A stretch of DNA of 64,000 nucleotides from Paractinoplanes ovalisporus (GTDB taxonomy: Bacteria; Actinomycetota; Actinomycetes; Mycobacteriales; Micromonosporaceae): positions 62,001 through 126,000 of the forward strand of contig NZ_JAENHP010000006.1 of NCBI RefSeq assembly GCF_016834655.1. Reading direction: 5' to 3'. The position numbers and the translations under genes are program-made. The notes beneath the pieces were generated by a model. That model was not told the DNA's origin and searched no databases. It saw only the letters and a program-made list of their open reading frames with translations. The first letter of the stretch is position 1. Each line of letters begins with the position of its first letter. Of the stretch, positions 62,857 through 64,000 are shown one piece after another.

Positions 62857-64000
62857 TCAGCGCACCGCCGCGGGGTCGAGCGCGAACAGTTCGCGCAGCT
62901 GATCGGTGCTGAGGTCGGTGATCCAGTCTTCGCCGGTGCCGACGACCGACGACGCGAGTGCCTTCTTCCGTTCGATCATCGCGTCAATCTTCTCCTCCAG
63001 CGTCCCCGAGCAGATGAACTTGCGCACCTGCACGTTGCGCGACTGTCCAATGCGGAAGGCGCGGTCGGTCGCCTGGTCTTCGACGGCCGGATTCCACCAC
63101 CGGTCAAAGTGGACGACGTGGTTGGCGGCGGTCAGGTTGAGCCCGGTGCCGGCCGCCTTCAGCGACAGGAGGAACAGCATCGGCTCGTCGTGGTTCTGGA
63201 ACCTTTCGACCAGTTCGTCCCGCTTCGGCTTCGACAGTCCACCGTGGAGCCACAGAACCGGGCGGTCGAGGTGTGCCGCCAGGTAGGGCTGGAGCAGCGA
63301 ACCCCACTCCGCGTACTGCGTGAAGATCAGCGCCTTGTCGCCGTCCTCGATGATCTCCTCGGCGAGCTCTTCGAGCCGGGCCAGCTTGCCCGAGCGACCC
63401 GGCAGCCGGGAGCCGTCTTTGAGCAGGTGGGTGGGGTGGTTGCAGACCTGCTTGAGCTTGGTCATCGCGGCCAGCACGTTGCCGCGCCGCTGGATGCCCT
63501 CGCTGCCCGAGATCGCCTCCATCATGTCTTCGACAACGGCCTGATAGAGCGTCGCCTGCTCGGGCGTGAGCGTGCACCAGACCTTCATCTCGTTCTTCTC
63601 GGGCAGGTCCGAGATGATCGTCTTGTCGGTCTTCAGCCGGCGCAGCACAAACGGCCCGGTCGCCCGCTTCAACGCGGCGGCGGCGTCCTCGTCCTGGCGC
63701 ACCTCGATCGGTTCCTGGAACCGGCGCCGGAACCGCTTGACCGGCCCGAGCAGGCCCGGGTTGCAGAAGTCCATGATGGACCACAATTCGGCCAGGTGGT
63801 TTTCCACGGGCGTGCCGGTGAGGGCGAGACGCGTGCGGGCCGGGACCGATCGCACGGCTTGGGCCTGCCGGGTGCCGCTGTTCTTGATGGCCTGCGCCTC
63901 GTCGCACGCTACGCGTCCCCATTGGACTCTGTGCAGCGCCTCGATGTCGCGAACAGCCGTGCCGTACGTGGTGAGCACCAGATCGGCGTTGCGAACCGCC
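62857..64000 (-). CDS. SNF2-family DNA-dependent ATPase, C-terminal part (cut by window edge)
   Basis: The gene continues past position 64000, so the N-terminus and Walker A are not seen. Visible motifs are LVLTTYGTAVRD (Ib region), WGRVACDEAQAIKN (motif II, DEAQ), LALTGTPVENHLAELWSIMDF (III), PFVLRRLKTDK, ALIFTQYAEWG (IV), LLSLKAAGTGLNLTAANHVVHFDRWWNPAVEDQATDRAFRIGQ (V-VI). This is the RapA/SNF2 helicase-like core of the bacterial SWI2/SNF2 subgroup. It is the first gene of the pair with the SWIM protein; read-through order is SNF2 then SWIM. Confidence 0.92.
   Translation of the reverse strand, partial: AVRNADLVLTTYGTAVRDIEALHRVQWGRVACDEAQAIKNSGTRQAQAVRSVPARTRLALTGTPVENHLAELWSIMDFCNPGLLGPVKRFRRRFQEPIEVRQDEDAAAALKRATGPFVLRRLKTDKTIISDLPEKNEMKVWCTLTPEQATLYQAVVEDMMEAISGSEGIQRRGNVLAAMTKLKQVCNHPTHLLKDGSRLPGRSGKLARLEELAEEIIEDGDKALIFTQYAEWGSLLQPYLAAHLDRPVLWLHGGLSKPKRDELVERFQNHDEPMLFLLSLKAAGTGLNLTAANHVVHFDRWWNPAVEDQATDRAFRIGQSRNVQVRKFICSGTLEEKIDAMIERKKALASSVVGTGEDWITDLSTDQLRELFALDPAAVR

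Overview
The window is 64 kb of GC-rich DNA with a G/C-biased third codon position, many GTG starts, ATGA/TGATG gene overlaps, HrdB-like promoters and leaderless genes. That is typical of an actinobacterium. The futalosine menaquinone genes, the hemL to cytochrome c maturation operon, a BldC-like protein and the large regulatory and secreted-protein content fit Micromonosporaceae (Actinoplanes-like); this placement is inference. About 57 genes are supported. The long ORFs lying antisense to them are composition artefacts.

Layout. 1-6.2 kb: three tandem leftward paralogues of about 1000 aa, secreted FG-GAP repeat proteins (the third cut by the window edge). 6.3-10.3 kb: an oligopeptidase B-like S9 peptidase, an FAD-linked oxidase and a DHFR-like reductase. 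10.5-18 kb: a signalling island with a SpoIIE-type phosphatase, divergent from a 1468-aa soluble poly-HAMP hybrid histidine kinase, followed by a response regulator and a STAS anti-sigma antagonist. 18.1-24.1 kb: a tightly overlapping operon hemL - histidine phosphatase - tlpA-like - ccdA-like - resB-like - ccsA-like. 25-31.4 kb: mqnL (UbiD-like), mqnP (UbiA-like) and mqnM (UbiX-like), interrupted by two duplicated sigma factor/membrane-protein modules. 31.4-40 kb: BldC-like and Lrp regulators, a DEAD-box RNA helicase, a proline-rich tail-anchored protein and an NlpC/P60 wall hydrolase. 40.2-42.1 kb: mqnE and two small membrane proteins. 42.1-45.2 kb: a cobalamin riboswitch and a B12 ABC transporter. 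46-50.6 kb: an ABC exporter with its regulator and a HelD-like ATPase. 50.8-53.5 kb: ArsR-type regulator, MFS exporter and mqnA. 53.5-62 kb: LPXTG surface protein, methyltransferase, AraC/SDR/AKR group, GH64 glucanase, S51 peptidase and blasticidin-S-deaminase-like enzyme. 62-64 kb: SWIM zinc-finger protein and a truncated SNF2 ATPase.

How the genes work together. Respiration is the main metabolic theme: five futalosine-pathway genes (mqnA, mqnE, mqnP, mqnL, mqnM) sit with haem precursor synthesis and System II cytochrome c maturation. mqnB, mqnC and mqnD are not in the window. The signalling island combines histidine-kinase phosphorelay parts with a Ser-phosphatase/STAS partner switch, all apparently cytosolic.

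The most notable signals are the poly-HAMP kinase island; two copies of an ECF-style promoter with identical 17-bp spacing in front of leaderless duplicated sigma genes; a B12 riboswitch with a mirror-symmetric set of mutually exclusive hairpins next to the ribosome-binding site; long dyads at the ABC and MFS operons; and duplicated gene 3' ends near 61-62 kb.
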